Origin: Plotosus lineatus
Taxonomy: Eukaryota > Chordata > Actinopteri > Siluriformes > Plotosidae
Assembly: GCA_024760905.1 (NCBI GenBank)
Contig: CM045733.1
Coordinates: 34,773,501-34,837,500 of the forward strand
Direction: 5' to 3'
Length of the DNA stretch: 64,000 nt
Under the pieces are notes generated by a model that did not search any database, was not told where the DNA came from, and was given only the letters and a program-made list of their open reading frames with translations. Of the stretch, positions 34,046 to 45,987 are shown in pieces. The translations under genes and the position numbers were made by a program. Positions within the stretch are counted from its first letter, which is position 1. Every line of letters begins with the position of its first letter.

Positions 34046-34745
34046 AAGAGTCAAACTTGGCATAACAATTCATCAGCCAGGCTGAGTTTTCCAGGTTAGT
34101 TCTTTTTTTAGTCTGGTATATCATTTCTGGGTGAAAGTACTACTCTGCTGGGTGTGGCCTCATCAGTGTATATATTGCATCATTGCACTCTGATGGTAAT
34201 TAAGTTAGTTAGTAAGGCAAATTGACATCTAGACAAGAATGAAGACTTTTTCATCTTGTGTCTTCGTGATGATTTACTTACTCAGTGGTCACTATGACCA
34301 GGATGTAACATCGTCCCCAACAAGCAAAACTTAGAACCACTGTCATTTAAAAGGTGGTTTTCATAGATATTTGGTTCTTGCTAGTTATGGGCTAAAATAA
34401 ATTCCACTGCTTTGTCAGGTATCATTCAATTGATAATACAATCATGAAGTTTGACAGAAATATTAATTTTACATTAGCTTTTAGGCAAAAAAAAAATTGC
34501 AAGCCACTTGAAATTCCAATATTTCAAGAGGGCCTCAAGATTTCAATTTTTGTCAGGATATTGTGATATACATGGCCAAATGTGACCCACTCTAGCATAA
34601 TATGGGTAAAATCTCAAGGTAGTGTTTTGAGTTAGTTGTAAGTAAGTTGAAAATGGGTTATCTGGATGAAAAAATAATCACAAAACTACATCCATTAAGG
34701 CATACTCTTTGACATGACCAAGTTCAAATATCCACAAACATGATC
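34046..34745. other. Unique intergenic sequence, nothing recognised
   Basis: No feature supportable. Confidence 0.5.
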
Positions 34746-34997
34746 TATCCACTCCCAGTGCAACTGACTGACTTACCAAAGGCCATGTCTTTCACTGTCT
34801 GTGGTGAGAAGCATGTAAAAGAACCACTGCTGAATTTCGTCAAGAGTAGGCTGCATATGTGTCAGCATGTTTCTGCTCTGTGATGGCCTGGCAAACTGTC
34901 CAGGGTGTATTCTGCCTTTGCCAAGAGATGGGCACCAGTCTCCCCACAACCCTAATTATGATTAAGCATTTCAGAAAATGAATGAATGAGTGAATAA
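34746..34997 (+). repeat. Family A SINE, 5' truncated
   Basis: It starts at CTCCCAGTGCAACTGACTGA. The AAAAGAACCACTGCTGAATT body and the GAATGA tail are intact. Confidence 0.85.
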
Positions 34998-37176
34998 TCT
35001 ATCTATGTTAAATGCTTGTTTAAGAAAGGGGTCCATGTCCACGTTATTGTAAAACAATGGAAATATGCACCTGTTTTGCACATTTTCAAACTGCTTTCTT
35101 GATTGCTCAGAGTATTTCCTTATTATCCATTTTCCTACCAGAATACTTTACCTCCTTACAGAATCCCAGAAGGATTCCTTGAATTATATAATGGTAAACT
35201 TGTGAGAAGCCTCTTTACTTTGTAAATAGAATTCATTTGTTGTTTGGAAGATGCGAGGAATATCACGCTGATTGGTAAAGGGCTGGATTCATTAAGCACA
35301 TTGGATGCTAGTGAGTTACAAAGGCAGATATTCAGAAACTGTATCTGTAACTGCAGTTGCTATTTTCTGAAAAGTAGCATTTCCTAATTAGTGACACATA
35401 AAGTCAGGTATCTCAGTCAGTTTCTATGCTATATTCATATATTGTATCTCATTTTGAAGCATATTAAATTCTCTTTCCAAATAGTTGAATACCTTAGAAT
35501 GTCAAATTTCCTACTTTATCAAAATTATGCTGAAGTGGGTCACAAATAGGTTGCTCAGTCAGATAGATAAATTCCTCGGCTGTGGTGATATTAAATTTGA
35601 CTACTTGCCTCTCTGAGTTACCAATTCCATTTTACTACATAATCCCCAAGTAACTCTACATGAAACATGTGCCAAGGTCCAAGATATTTTCTAATATAAT
35701 AATATTTATATTTAATAAATATATATAAATATAGATAATATTTAATGTCACAATTGGTAATGGCTTGCCTTTGCAATACAGAATGTTTGACAAAATTACT
35801 GGTAGAATGTGATATTAAACCATTATTTACCTCCTTCCTCCTTCCAACATGGAATTAAGTCTACGTATATTAGAAATAATACTCCTAAAACAACCTACAC
35901 TCTCCTTTATTAGGCTATTGAGATACCCAATGTCAGTGGTTTTTAGGTGCCAGTTTATGCACTACGACTGCAAAATCTGCAAAAAATCCCCTTTGGAATT
36001 CAACTGAGAGGCTTTTTTAATTAATGAATTAATTTATTTATTTAGATTTTTTTTGTTGTATTTTTATGACTTTTGACCACCGAAGCATTACCATCCCTTT
36101 TAAATGGCAACAAGAACATATATATTTAGTTACCAAATCTGTGCATAAATTGTGAAATATCTGTGTATTTTTGTGAGCTTTTCCCCCCATGCCCTGGCAG
36201 CCATCTTGGGGAAAAAAAATGCTGTCATCATGGAAATTTTAAAGGCGAACACTTTTTATTTAATTTTACACATAACACATTCTCATCATATGCATGCCTG
36301 GATGATCATCAACTGAATGCCTTTGACTCAAAATCACATGTAGCTGCTCCACTAAACCCAGAGTTCAACTGAGGGTTCATTGTGAGCAAGGAAATATCTC
36401 CATGGCGACAGAGATAATATGCTTTGAGAGGGACTATGATAATTTTATTTGCTTAGAAGCAGGATAAATGGTGTCACTGCATAACTACCCCAGGGTTGAT
36501 CCTCTTAATCATGAAAACTCAACTTTATGCTGGAGTAAAAAGACAATTTTAGTAGACTTTAATCACAGGCCTCCTACTCATCTGACAGCAAGAATTATGA
36601 AAGCATTAATTGCTGCAAAAGTAAAAATGGCAGAAAAAGAATATTTTAGAGATCTGGTTAACAAAGTACATAAGCTCGAAGTTACATAGCACGATAAATT
36701 AACAAAGACTTACTATTCTTCAGATGTGCACAAAAACAAAACAAAACAAAACAAAAAAGCTCTGACTAATTTTTGAGGGCAGAGAATTACAATTGAAGAG
36801 ACAACAAAGAACGTTTTTTGTTCTTGGTCTGCACTTTATACCACCAGGCTTCAGAACCAGTATGCTGTTTGTAGTCCATCTAATTCATTAGATCTTTAAC
36901 TCAATTAACTCATGAACTCAACCACTGATTTACTAATCAGGAAGACATGAAACTGCAAAACTGATTGAGCAACTTAGTACAGATATTGGGAAAATGCAGA
37001 GAAACCCAATTCTTAAAAAAATTAGTAGAAAAAAAATCCATCCATCCATCAATCCATTTACTTATCTGGGTCAGTCCAGGTCTCCCTAATGTAATGTAAA
37101 ATAATGTAAAATGATTTGCCATTTAGCACCAGACTCAGTTTGACCAGATCACATATAGAGACCATGACAAGCATAC
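34998..37176. other. Unique intergenic sequence, nothing recognised
   Basis: The longest repeat-poor stretch of the left half. Short ORFs at 36163-36372 and 36468-36689 lack recognisable motifs. It could contain regulatory DNA, which the sequence alone cannot show. Confidence 0.5.
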
Positions 37177-37200
37177 GTATATATATATATATATATATAT

Positions 37201-39905
37201 TGGGGTCGAAGAAGGAGAGGTGGGAGGCGTGTCCGTAGGCAGAGAGAGAAGAAGAAAAGGCATGAGTCTAGGACTGAGAGTAGGGACTTTGAATGTAGGA
37301 ACTATGACAGGAAAAGGTAGAGAGCTTGCTGACATGATGCAGAGGAGGAAGTTGGACATACTGTGTGTTCAGAAGACCAGGTGGAAAAGTAGAGAGGCTA
37401 GAAGCTTAGGAGCAGGGCTCAAGCTGTTTATTCATGGTGTGGATGGGAAGAGAAATGGAGTAGGAGTCATCTTGAAGGAGGAGTTTGTCAAGAATGTTCT
37501 AGAAGTGAAAAGAGTGTCAGACAGAGTGATGAGTCTCAAGTTGGAAATTGAAGGTGTGGTGTTCAATGTTGTGAGTGCTTATGCCCCACAGGCAGGATGT
37601 AAGCTAGAAGAGAAGTAGAGATCCTGGAGTGAGTTAGATGAAGTGATGCAGAGTACCCCCAGAGGTGAAAGAGTGGTCGTTGGTGCAGATTTCAATGGGC
37701 ATGTTGGTGCAGGCAACAGGGGGGACGAAGAAGTTATGGGCAGGTTTGATATCCAGGACAGGAACACAGGACAGATGTTGATAGATTTTGCAAAAATGAT
37801 GGAAATGGCTGTGATGAATATTTTCTTCCAGAAGAGACAGGAGCATAGGATGACTTATAAAAGTGGAGGTTGGAGTACACAGGTATACTACATCTTGTGT
37901 AGGCGATGTAATTTGAAGGAAGTCAGAGACTGCAAGTAGTAGTGGGTGAGAGTGTTGCCAAACAGCATAGGTTGGTGGTGTGCAGGATGACGCTGATTGT
38001 GAGGAAGGTGAAGAAGGCAAAGGCAGAGCAGAAGACAAAGTGGTGGAAGGTGTAAAAGGAAGACTGTCGTGTTGTCTTCAAGGAGGAGTTGAAACAGGCT
38101 TTGGGTGGTCAGGAAGTGCTTCCGGATGAATGGACAACTACATGAGGAAGTGCAGGAGTGTGTACAAAGGAAGAGGTTAGCTAAGAAGAAGTGGGACATT
38201 GAGAGGACCAAAGAGAGTAAACAGGAGTACAGGGAGACACAGCGTAAGGCGAAAGTTTTCTTCTTCTTGTCCTTTCGGTTTTTTACTTCAGTAGTCGCCA
38301 CAGCGAATCATCTGCCTCCATCTCTCCCTATCCTCTGCATCTTTTTCTCTTACACAAACTGTCTTCATGTCCTCCTTCACCACATCCATGAATCGTCTCT
38401 TTGGTCTTGATCTAGACCTTCTGCCTGGTAGTTCCAACCTCAGAATCCTACTACCAATATACTCACTATCCCTCTATACATGTCCAAACCATCTCAATCT
38501 AGCCTCTCTGAGTTTGTCTCCAAAATGTCTTACATGTGCTGTCCCTCTGATGTGCTCATACCTGATCCTATCCATCCTCGTTACTTCCAAAGAGAACCTC
38601 AACATTTTTAACTCTCTGCAACCTCCAGCTTCTGCAAAGATTAGTAAGGGTGATTAGTAAGATTAGTAAGGGTGAAGTGAGGAGGGCATTGAAGAGGATG
38701 AAGCCTGGAAAGGCAGTTGGTCCTGATGACATACTGGTGGAGGTATGGAAGTGTTTTGGAGAGGTAGCATTAGATTTTCTGACAAAAACATTCAACAAGG
38801 TCTTAGAGAGTGATAGGATGCCAGGGGAATGGAGGAGAAGTGTGCTTGTGCCCATTTTTAAGAACAAAGGAGATGTGCAGAGATGTGGCAACTACAGAGG
38901 GATAAAGTTGATGAGCCATACGATGAAGTTATGGGAAAGAATAGTGTAAGCTAGATTATGAACAATGGTTTGGTTTCATGCCAAGAAAGAGCACCACAGA
39001 TGCAGTGTTTGCTTTGAGGATGTTAATAGAGAAGTACAGAGAAGGTCAGACGGAGCTGTATTGTGCCTTTGTGGATCTGGAGAAAGCATGTGACAGGGTG
39101 CCGAGAGAGGAACTGTGGCATTGCATGAGGAAGTCTGGAGTGGCAGAGAAGTATGTTAGAGTGGTGCAAGACATGTATGAGAGATGTAAGACAGTGGTGA
39201 GGTGTGCTGTCGGTGTGACAGAAGAGTTCAATGTGGAGGTGAAACTGTATCAAGGGTTAGCTCTGAGTGCAGGAAAATCTAGAGAGGTGGAGGTATGCCC
39301 TGAAAAGGAGAGGAATGAAGGTTAGCCTCAGTAAGACAGCATGCATGTGTGTGAACAACAAGGACCTAAAAGGAACCGTGAGGTTACAGGGAACAGAGAT
39401 AAAAAAGGTGGAGGATTTTAAGTACTTAGGCTGAACAATCCAGAGCAATGGAGAGTGTGGAAAAGAGGTGAAGAAGCGTGTGCAGGCAGGTTGGAATGGT
39501 TGGAGAAAAGTGTCTGGTGTGATCTGTGATAGGAAGCTTTTGGCAAGAATGAAAGGAAAAGTGTACAAGATGGTGTTTGGCCAGCGATGTTGTATGGTTT
39601 AGAAACAGTGGCACTTAGGAAAAGACAGGAGGCAGCACATGTAAGAGGTTTTGGAGACAAAGTCAGAGAGGCTAGATTGAGATGGTTTGGACATGTACAG
39701 AGGAGGTTGTAGTGAATATATTGATAGTAGGATTCTGAGGTTGGAACTACCAAGCAGAAGGCCTAGAGGAAGACCAAAGAGAAGATTTATGGATGTTGTG
39801 AAGGAGAACATGAAGGTAGTTGGTGTAAGAGAAGAAGATGCAGAGGATAGGGTGAGATGGAGGCAGATGATTCGCTGTGGCGACCCCTGAAGGGAACAGC
39901 CGAAT
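37201..39905 (+). mobile_element. Family R LINE, near full span but with internal deletions
   Basis: Starting next to (TA)n at 37177-37200, it encodes an APE-type endonuclease: RVGTLNVGTMTGKGRELADM, then MQRRKLDILCVQKTRWKSRE, VVSAYAPQAG and VVVGADFNGHVGAGNRGDEE, with a stop near 37617. Reverse transcriptase motifs follow: GKAVGPDDILVEVW, FKNKGDVQRCGNYRGIKLMS, MPRKSTTDAVFALRMLIEKY and FVDLEKACDRVPREEL. The segment that should hold the FADD catalytic box is deleted near 39265. It ends in the standard 3' module. Confidence 0.92.
38262..38628 (-). mobile_element. Family R LINE 3' copy nested in another family R LINE
   Basis: Minus-strand C-terminal segment and TTC-rich 3' end, inserted between the endonuclease-side linker and the GKAVGPDD motif of the host LINE. 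It resembles 51829 onward. Confidence 0.9.
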
Positions 39906-40169
39906 AGAGGTTTTGGAGACAAAGTCAGAGAGGCTATATTGAGATGGTTTGGACATGTACAGAAGAGGGATAGTGAGTATATTGATAGTAGGATGCTGAG
40001 GTTGGAACTACCAGGCAGAAGGCCTAGAGGAAAACCAAAGAGATGATTTATGGATGTGGTGAAGGAGGACTAGAAGGTAGTTAAGAGTATAAGATGCACA
40101 GGATAGGGTGAGATGGAGGCAGATGATTCGCTGTTGTGACCCCTGAAGGGAAAAGCCGAAAGGAAAAGA
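39906..40169 (+). mobile_element. Tandem extra 3' segment of family R LINE
   Basis: It repeats the [20 protein letters not shown] to 3' module segment directly after the host LINE's truncated tail (joined at GAACAGCCGAA). It ends in GAAAAGAA next to (TA)n. A duplication or second insertion. Confidence 0.85.
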
Positions 40170-40205
40170 ATATATATATATATTATGGTAGTATGGTATT
40201 ATATA

Positions 40206-40316
40206 TAGTGGTACCTTAACTTACAAAATTAATGTGTTCCTATGGCAAGCTTGTAAATAAAAATGTTCATTCGATAAAACATAAATTCCCTTAAGAAATA
40301 ATAGAAAACCAATTAC
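40206..40316 (+). mobile_element. Tigger-like T-A, left part, split by a LINE
   Basis: TAGTGGTACCTTAACTTACA and the next 100 bp match 13675-13790. The element resumes at 42288. Confidence 0.75.
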
Positions 40317-42222
40317 CTGACCCAACAAAATTTGCGAGATCAACTCCGGCGATTAAAGATCTACATGCGCCATGATGCAGATGATAATTTCCCTACAAGT
40401 GGTCAGGTACCTTCTCAAGAGCCCAACATTCGGATAGAGGCAGACCCTAAAGTTCTGATGAATACCCGTGTTCTTCTCCCCCCTCTTTCCAATGAAGTTT
40501 GTCCACCTGACGGCAACAATGAAAACTCCCCTGGCTTTCCACTTTCTGAATTGACCAATGATTTTTCCACATCTTTAGTTCATGATGATCATATTTCTGT
40601 TTTGTTTAACCGTGACTATAGAGAAATTTTAGATTTACCGGTTGACAAAAGGAAACCAGTTAAAAATGCAATAAAATCTTTTCCACAAAATGAAATTGAT
40701 CAATGAAATGAAATTATTTCTGTAACTCTTGACATGGAGTGTTCCCTGCATATTATTTGTTGCATGTTTGCCACTATTCAAACTTTAGAGGAATTACATA
40801 CAGTTTACACACCTTCCAACAATGGTTGACAACAATACTTACGCAGTGCCTGTCCTTTCTTACTCTTTTGGTGTTGTTGATTGGACAAAGGACGACATCA
40901 TGGGTCTTGATCGCCTTACAAGAAGGATCATGTCTGACAACCAAGCTCACCACCCTCGTTCCTCTATCAATCGTTCATATTTATCAATCAATTCCGGGGA
41001 CGAGGTTTGATTAATGTGGAGGCACTTCACGGTCGTATTTTATTGTGTACTTTTGTACATATTTATTTATCTGATGATCCTCTTGTGAAGCATATCAAGA
41101 CTCATAATGAAAGCAAGGACTTCCATAGTTATCTTAAACGCATCAAGGCTGCTGGACAGAATCTCAACATCAATGCTGATTTTGTCGATGATGAAGTACA
41201 GTACTGCTGGACAGTACATCTGTGTGTGTCAACCAGGTGAAGTCTTTTATAAAATCTGCTCAGAGTCGTCATTTCAAGGAAAAACTATCTGGAAAACCAC
41301 TACATCGTGTTTATGTGCAGTGTGTTGGGCAGAACAGTCATCCTTTGGACTCCTTTGCCTGGATGAAGTCGGCTGGTCTGAAAAGTGAAACTAAGGGCTT
41401 TCTTTTTGCTGCTCAGGACCAGTCACTTCCAACACGCAATCGTCAACATAATATTATAAGGGAAAATGTAAATCCCAAATGGCGTTTGTGTCATGAATTT
41501 AGTGAAACTGTCCAACACCTTGTCAGTGGTTGTCCTGTCTTGGCACAAACGTCTTATCTGAAAAGGCATGATGGCATGACACGTTCCTTTTATTATCGTC
41601 TCCATCATGCGTGTGGTTTTGACTCAGAGGTCCATCCATGGTACGAACCTGATCATGTCCAGGGCGTCATGGAAAATGATAATTTCAAGCTTCTTTGGAA
41701 TCGGCCCATATACAGCCTGAGGAGAATTGAAGCCAACAAACCTGATCTTGTCCTTTTTGATAAATCCAATGGAATTATTAATATTATTGAATTTTCTGTC
41801 CCTTTTGACAGCAATGTGATTGACAAGATTCAGGAGAAGCATGCAAAATATGCGGACCTCGCCTTTGAAATGTCTCGCTTGTATCCAAAGTACAAAGTCG
41901 TCACACTCCCCATTGTTCTCGGCACCCTTGGTTTGGTACCTCCTCATCTATTAACAGAGATGAAGAGTGTGCCTGGGTTTGCTACCGGGAGCACAGCCAT
42001 TCTGACAGTCTGGGCAATGCAGAAGGCTGCAGTGTTGGGGAGTCTCCATATTCTCCGGAAAGTTCTTGGTGGGTTTGACTAGGCAGTGCTTCCTAGGAGA
42101 AGTCCCATTCGCTGTCTGGGCTGCATGTGGAGAGGGTGAGGGCCCTGAGCTGATGATGAGCCTAACCAGCCTGACTGTGCCAGGATCACTTGATCCCTCT
42201 CTGCTGCATATAAATATTTACT

Positions 42223-42261
<39 letters not shown>

Positions 42262-42287
42262 ATAATAATAATAATAAATAAATAATA
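40317..42287 (+). mobile_element. R4/Dong-type LINE (restriction-like endonuclease LINE), 5' truncated
   Basis: The element ends in a 3' UTR, a poly(A) tract (42230-42260) and (TAA)n. It sits inside a Tigger-like T-A copy whose TAA-rich region is the apparent target. Dong-type LINEs are known for TAA-repeat targets. The coding part is described separately. The 5' junction is at about 40316. Confidence 0.8.
40332..42082 (+). pseudogene. R4/Dong-like LINE ORF remnant (RT C-terminus, zinc knuckle, RLE)
   Basis: An N-terminal fragment (40332-40706) with no recognised motif is followed by the reverse transcriptase C-terminal region: NNTYAVPVLSYSFGVVDW, DIMGLDRLTRRIMS and then RGLINVEALHGRILL. After frameshifts, 41222-42082 is a clean 286-codon frame. 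It has a CHEF..H..C zinc-knuckle-like cluster (CHEFSETVQHLVSGCPVL), a downstream KRHDG, and a restriction-like endonuclease signature (ANKPDLVLFDKS, IINIIEFSVPFD, EKHAKYADLAFEM). The catalytic reverse transcriptase core is absent, so a deletion has joined the N-terminal part to the thumb. Clade assignment is from motif order. Confidence 0.82.
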
Positions 42288-42577
42288 CATGTACATTAAC
42301 ATTAATAATATTTAATAATAAATAATATAACCAGAAAAAACAATAAGTCAACTAACCCTTCTTATCATCGACTGTGACAAAGATGTCACATGGGCATGAA
42401 GATGTTGCATGGTCAGGCATGAGGTGATACGTAACAGAAAAGTAGGAGGATGAGGAGAATTTTGTGCATGTGTACACTACGAATGCCAGTGAGGAAAGGC
42501 TCATGGTGAACTCCCACAAGGCCAGTGCTTCTCAAATAGTGGGGTGCCCTTGGGGGGTGCAGTGTGATGCCGGGGGG
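42288..42577 (+). mobile_element. Tigger-like T-A, right-of-insertion part
   Basis: It matches 13880-14110 (TACATGTACATTAACATTAA, CGAATGCCAGTGAGGAAAGG), then is cut off by the Rex3-like element in a G-run. Confidence 0.75.
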
Positions 42578-44469
42578 GGGGGCTTTATAGTCGTGTCACC
42601 AGACTTGCGGTCGTATGTACTGGACACTCAGTTAAAGAGAGGAGCTGAGCTGTCAACCGATCACCACCTGGAGGTGAGCAGACTCTGATGGAGGGGGAGA
42701 CTGCCTTGCAGACCTGGCAGGCCCAAGTGTGTATTTTGGGTCTCCTGAGAACATTTTGAGTAGTCTCCTGTCAGAGAAGCCTTTAACTCCTGCTTCCTGG
42801 CAGAACTAACCATGTCTCAAAGGAGATGGGTGACATGGAATCTGAATGGGCCATGTTCCATGGCTCCACTGCTGGAGCTTTGTGTTTTCCAATTATTGTG
42901 GAATCACACTCCTCACCCTACCTGGGAAGGTCTATGTAGAGGTTATGGAGAGGAGGATCAGACTGACAGCTGAACCTTGGATTCAGGAGGAACAATATGG
43001 TTTTCGTCCTGGCCACGGCACTCTCAACCAACTCTATACACTCTACAGGACCCTTGAGGGGGCATGGGAATTTGTCCAATCTGTCCACATGGGGTATTTT
43101 TTATTTAGAGAAGGCTTTTGACCATGCCCCTTGGGCTCACTTGTGGGGCGTGCTCCGAGAGTATGGCGTTCTGGACCCACAGGTGCCAGCGCTTGGTCTG
43201 CATTGGAAACAACAGGACAAATTCGTTTCAGGTGAGAGCTGGAGTCCGCCAAGGCTGTCCTTTGTCACCGATTCTGTTCACAATTTTTATGGATAGAATT
43301 TCTAGGTGCAGCCGAGCCATTGAGGGGTTGTGGTGTGGTGGCCATCAGATCTCATTCATTCATTCATTCATTCATTTTGTGAACTGCTTAATCTTAATCA
43401 GGGTTGCATGGAGGCTGCTGACTCTGGGCAAGGGCAGAGTACACCTTGGACCAGAGTACACATTGGACGACTCACCATGCAATACAGCTGATGGCTGTGC
43501 AGCCTACTCCTGATGAAAGTCAGAAATGGTTCTTTTACATGCCTCTCACCATAGACATTGAGAGACATGGCAGGCCTTTGATAACCTAGTTAGCTGCACT
43601 GGGGTACAGTGGACAACCTGTTGAGAGTGGGACTTGAACCCCCAACCTTTGGATCAATGAATCAGCACCTTGCCATCATCTCTGCTTTTTGTGGATGGCG
43701 TCCTTTTGACTTCAGCAATCCAAGACCTACAGCTCTCATTGGAGTAATTTGCAGTCGAGTGTGAAGCTTCCAAGATGAGAATCAGCACCTTCAAGTCTGA
43801 GGCCATGGTGCTCAGTCGGAAAAAGGTGGAATGCACCCTCCAGGTTTGGAAAGAGGTCCTACCCCAAGTAGAGGAGTTGTAGTATCTCAGGATTTTGTTT
43901 ACAAGTGAGAGAAGATTGGAGCGATAGATTGACAGGCACACCGCTTCATCCGCTGCTGTAAATCGGAGCCTGTAACGGTGCATTGTGGTGAATAGGGAGC
44001 TGAGCTGCAAGTCAAAGCTCTCAATTTAACAGTCAATCCATTTTCCAAAACTCAGGTATGGTCATGAACTTTGATTATTGACTGAAAGAACAAGATTGCA
44101 TATACAAGCTGCTGAAATGTGCTTCCTATGCCGAGAGGCGGGGTTCTCCCTTACAGATAGGGTGAGAAGCTCAGCCATCCAAGGGGAGCCTGGAGTAGAA
44201 CCATTGCTCCACCACATTGAGAGGAATCAGTTGAGACGGCTCGGGCATCTGGTTAGAATGCCTCCTTGGTGTGAGGTTTCGGGTATGTCCAAAAGGAAAG
44301 AGACCTCAGGGTTCACCTAGAAAACGCTGCAGGGATTATGTCTCTTGGCTTGTCTGGGAACTTCTCAGTGTCCCCCCAGAAGAGCTGGAGGAAGTGGTTG
44401 GGGAGAAGGACGTCTACAGCACAACCAGACAATGGATTAAACAGAGGAAGGTGATTGAACAACATTACT
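42578..44469 (+). mobile_element. Rex3-like LINE, degenerate, split by a SINE
   Basis: Motifs in order: endonuclease C-terminus region (ACACTCAGTTAAAGAGAGG); NYCGITLLTLPGKVYVEVME; EEQYGFRPGHGTLNQLYTL; VRAGVRQGCPLSPILFTIFM; DRISRCSRAIEGLWCGGHQI; after the SINE, SLLFVDGVLLTSA; then GEPGVEPLLHHIERNQLRRL, GHLVRMPPW and RKRCRDYVSWLVWELL, ending PPEELEEVV. The catalytic box reads FVDG rather than FADD. Frameshifts are present throughout. Confidence 0.92.
43354..43677 (-). repeat. Family A SINE inside the Rex3-like LINE
   Basis: A (ATTC)n start and head-end at the right (GGTTGGGGGTTCAAGTCCCA on the minus strand). Inserted between GGHQIS and SLLFVDG of the LINE at an ATCTC direct repeat. Confidence 0.92.
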
Positions 44470-44660
44470 GGTCGTTCGGATCAGTCTCTTCAGTTTGTTT
44501 TTATCTGTAAACCTCAGCCTGCTGCCACAGTTTGCATAGAACATAGCACTGGCTACAACATACTCATAGAGCATCCTGAGCAGTGTCTGATGGATGTTAA
44601 ACAATCTTAGTCACCTCAAAAAATAGACACTATAGCTCTGACCCTTCTTGCAAATTCTTG
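44470..44660 (-). mobile_element. L2/Rex1-type LINE C-terminal fragment
   Basis: The minus strand reads LRLFNIHQTLLRMLYEYVVA, SAMFYANCGSRL and NKLKRLIRTTSNVV, the conserved end segment of fish L2/Jockey-type reverse transcriptases. Only about 190 bp remain. Confidence 0.7.
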
Positions 44661-45545
44661 TAAGGTGAGCAGTTCTCCACTTTTTCACTTTTTTCCACTT
44701 TCTCCACTTTATTTGTGGAGAACTGCTCCCTCCATCCTGAGGCTTTGGCTGGTGATCCAAAGCCTTTTTGAGGACAACCTACAGTTTTTTCCAGGTCCTC
44801 AATGAACTCCTCCCACACCCGAGATTTTGCATTCGCTGCAATACATTTGGCCTGTTGGTATCTGTCCGCTCTCTTAGGACTCCTACAGACCAAAAGGGCC
44901 TGATAGGCACCCTTCTTTAGCTGGACAGCCCCCCTCACTGCTGGTCTCCACGACCTGGTTTGGGGGTTACCTCCAAGACAGGCACCATTGATCTTCTGGC
45001 CACAGCAATGGACTGCCAATTCAATAATGGAGACATGGAACATGGTCCATTCGGACTCTATATCCCTGGACTCCATTGGGATGCATTGGTAAGTCTGCCA
45101 GAGGTAGAGAGTTGAATGCCTTTCTGACAGGAGACTACAAGAAACTTTCTCAGGAGACCCTAACTACACACTTGGGTCTCCTGGATCTAGAGGGCAGTCT
45201 CCTTGCCATTGTAGCAAGCTCATCACAATGTGGTGATCAGTTGACAGCTCAGCTCCTCTCTCTAACCAAGTGTCCAGAACATGAGGCCGCAAGTCTGTTG
45301 ACACAACAAAAAAGTGATCATCTACCTGCGGCCTAGTGTGTCCTGGTGCCAAGTGCAATCATGGACACTTTTATGTCCGAGCATGACGTTTGTGATAGAC
45401 AAACTGTGAGGGGCACAGAAGATCAACAATGAAACACCATTAAGGTTCAGATCAGAGAGGTCATACCTACCAATCACGCCATTACAGGTAACACAGTTAT
45501 TTCCCACATGGGCGTTTAAGTCTCCCAGGACGACAGGGGGTTTAT
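44661..45545 (-). mobile_element. Second Rex3-related LINE fragment
   Basis: On the minus strand the 45550-45070 part corresponds to the endonuclease-linker region (a match to 42590-42830 at lower identity). 45076-44630 gives ESEWTMFHVSIIELAVHCCG, then SWRPAVRGAVQLKKGAYQAL, ADRYQQAKCIAANAKSRVWE and EFIEDLEK. It ends before the reverse transcriptase core and faces the other Rex3-like copy. Distinct subfamily. Confidence 0.8.
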
Positions 45546-45987
45546 CACTACTACTGTGAAAATAGGTATTGGATGTGATTGATGAAATAAACTTCGATGA
45601 AAGGCTGAAAGGCTACAAGGGAATCATTTTATGCCTTTTCAAAAGCTGAAACCCATTTGAATAAAGACATAAAACATAAGTCTATATGCTTGAAAGGAAG
45701 GTTTTATTTTTAAATGAGACTCATAAATATTTATTAAATTTATGAAAAATAATAAATTAATCAGAGTTAAACAACCATCCAGCAGCATATCTCAGTCAGG
45801 CACCATGTTTGGTTTTTAATAAATGATTTTGTGTTAAAGAATTATGATGTAGGTAGTACCGTAAACGTTAAATAAAAAATACTTACATTGCCTTACATAT
45901 ACAGAAAGATTCCACTAATTTGTACTACTGCATTTCAATCACAAGGCACATTTTTTTAGTTTTACTTTGCTGTGATTAACTCCTGCA
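45546..45987. other. Unique AT-rich sequence, nothing recognised
   Basis: No feature supportable. Confidence 0.5.

Noticed and set aside
40332..40706. Separate host gene
   Set aside because: It lies between the LINE 5' junction and RT C-terminal motifs in the same orientation, so it is best explained as the N-terminal part of the R4-like LINE ORF.
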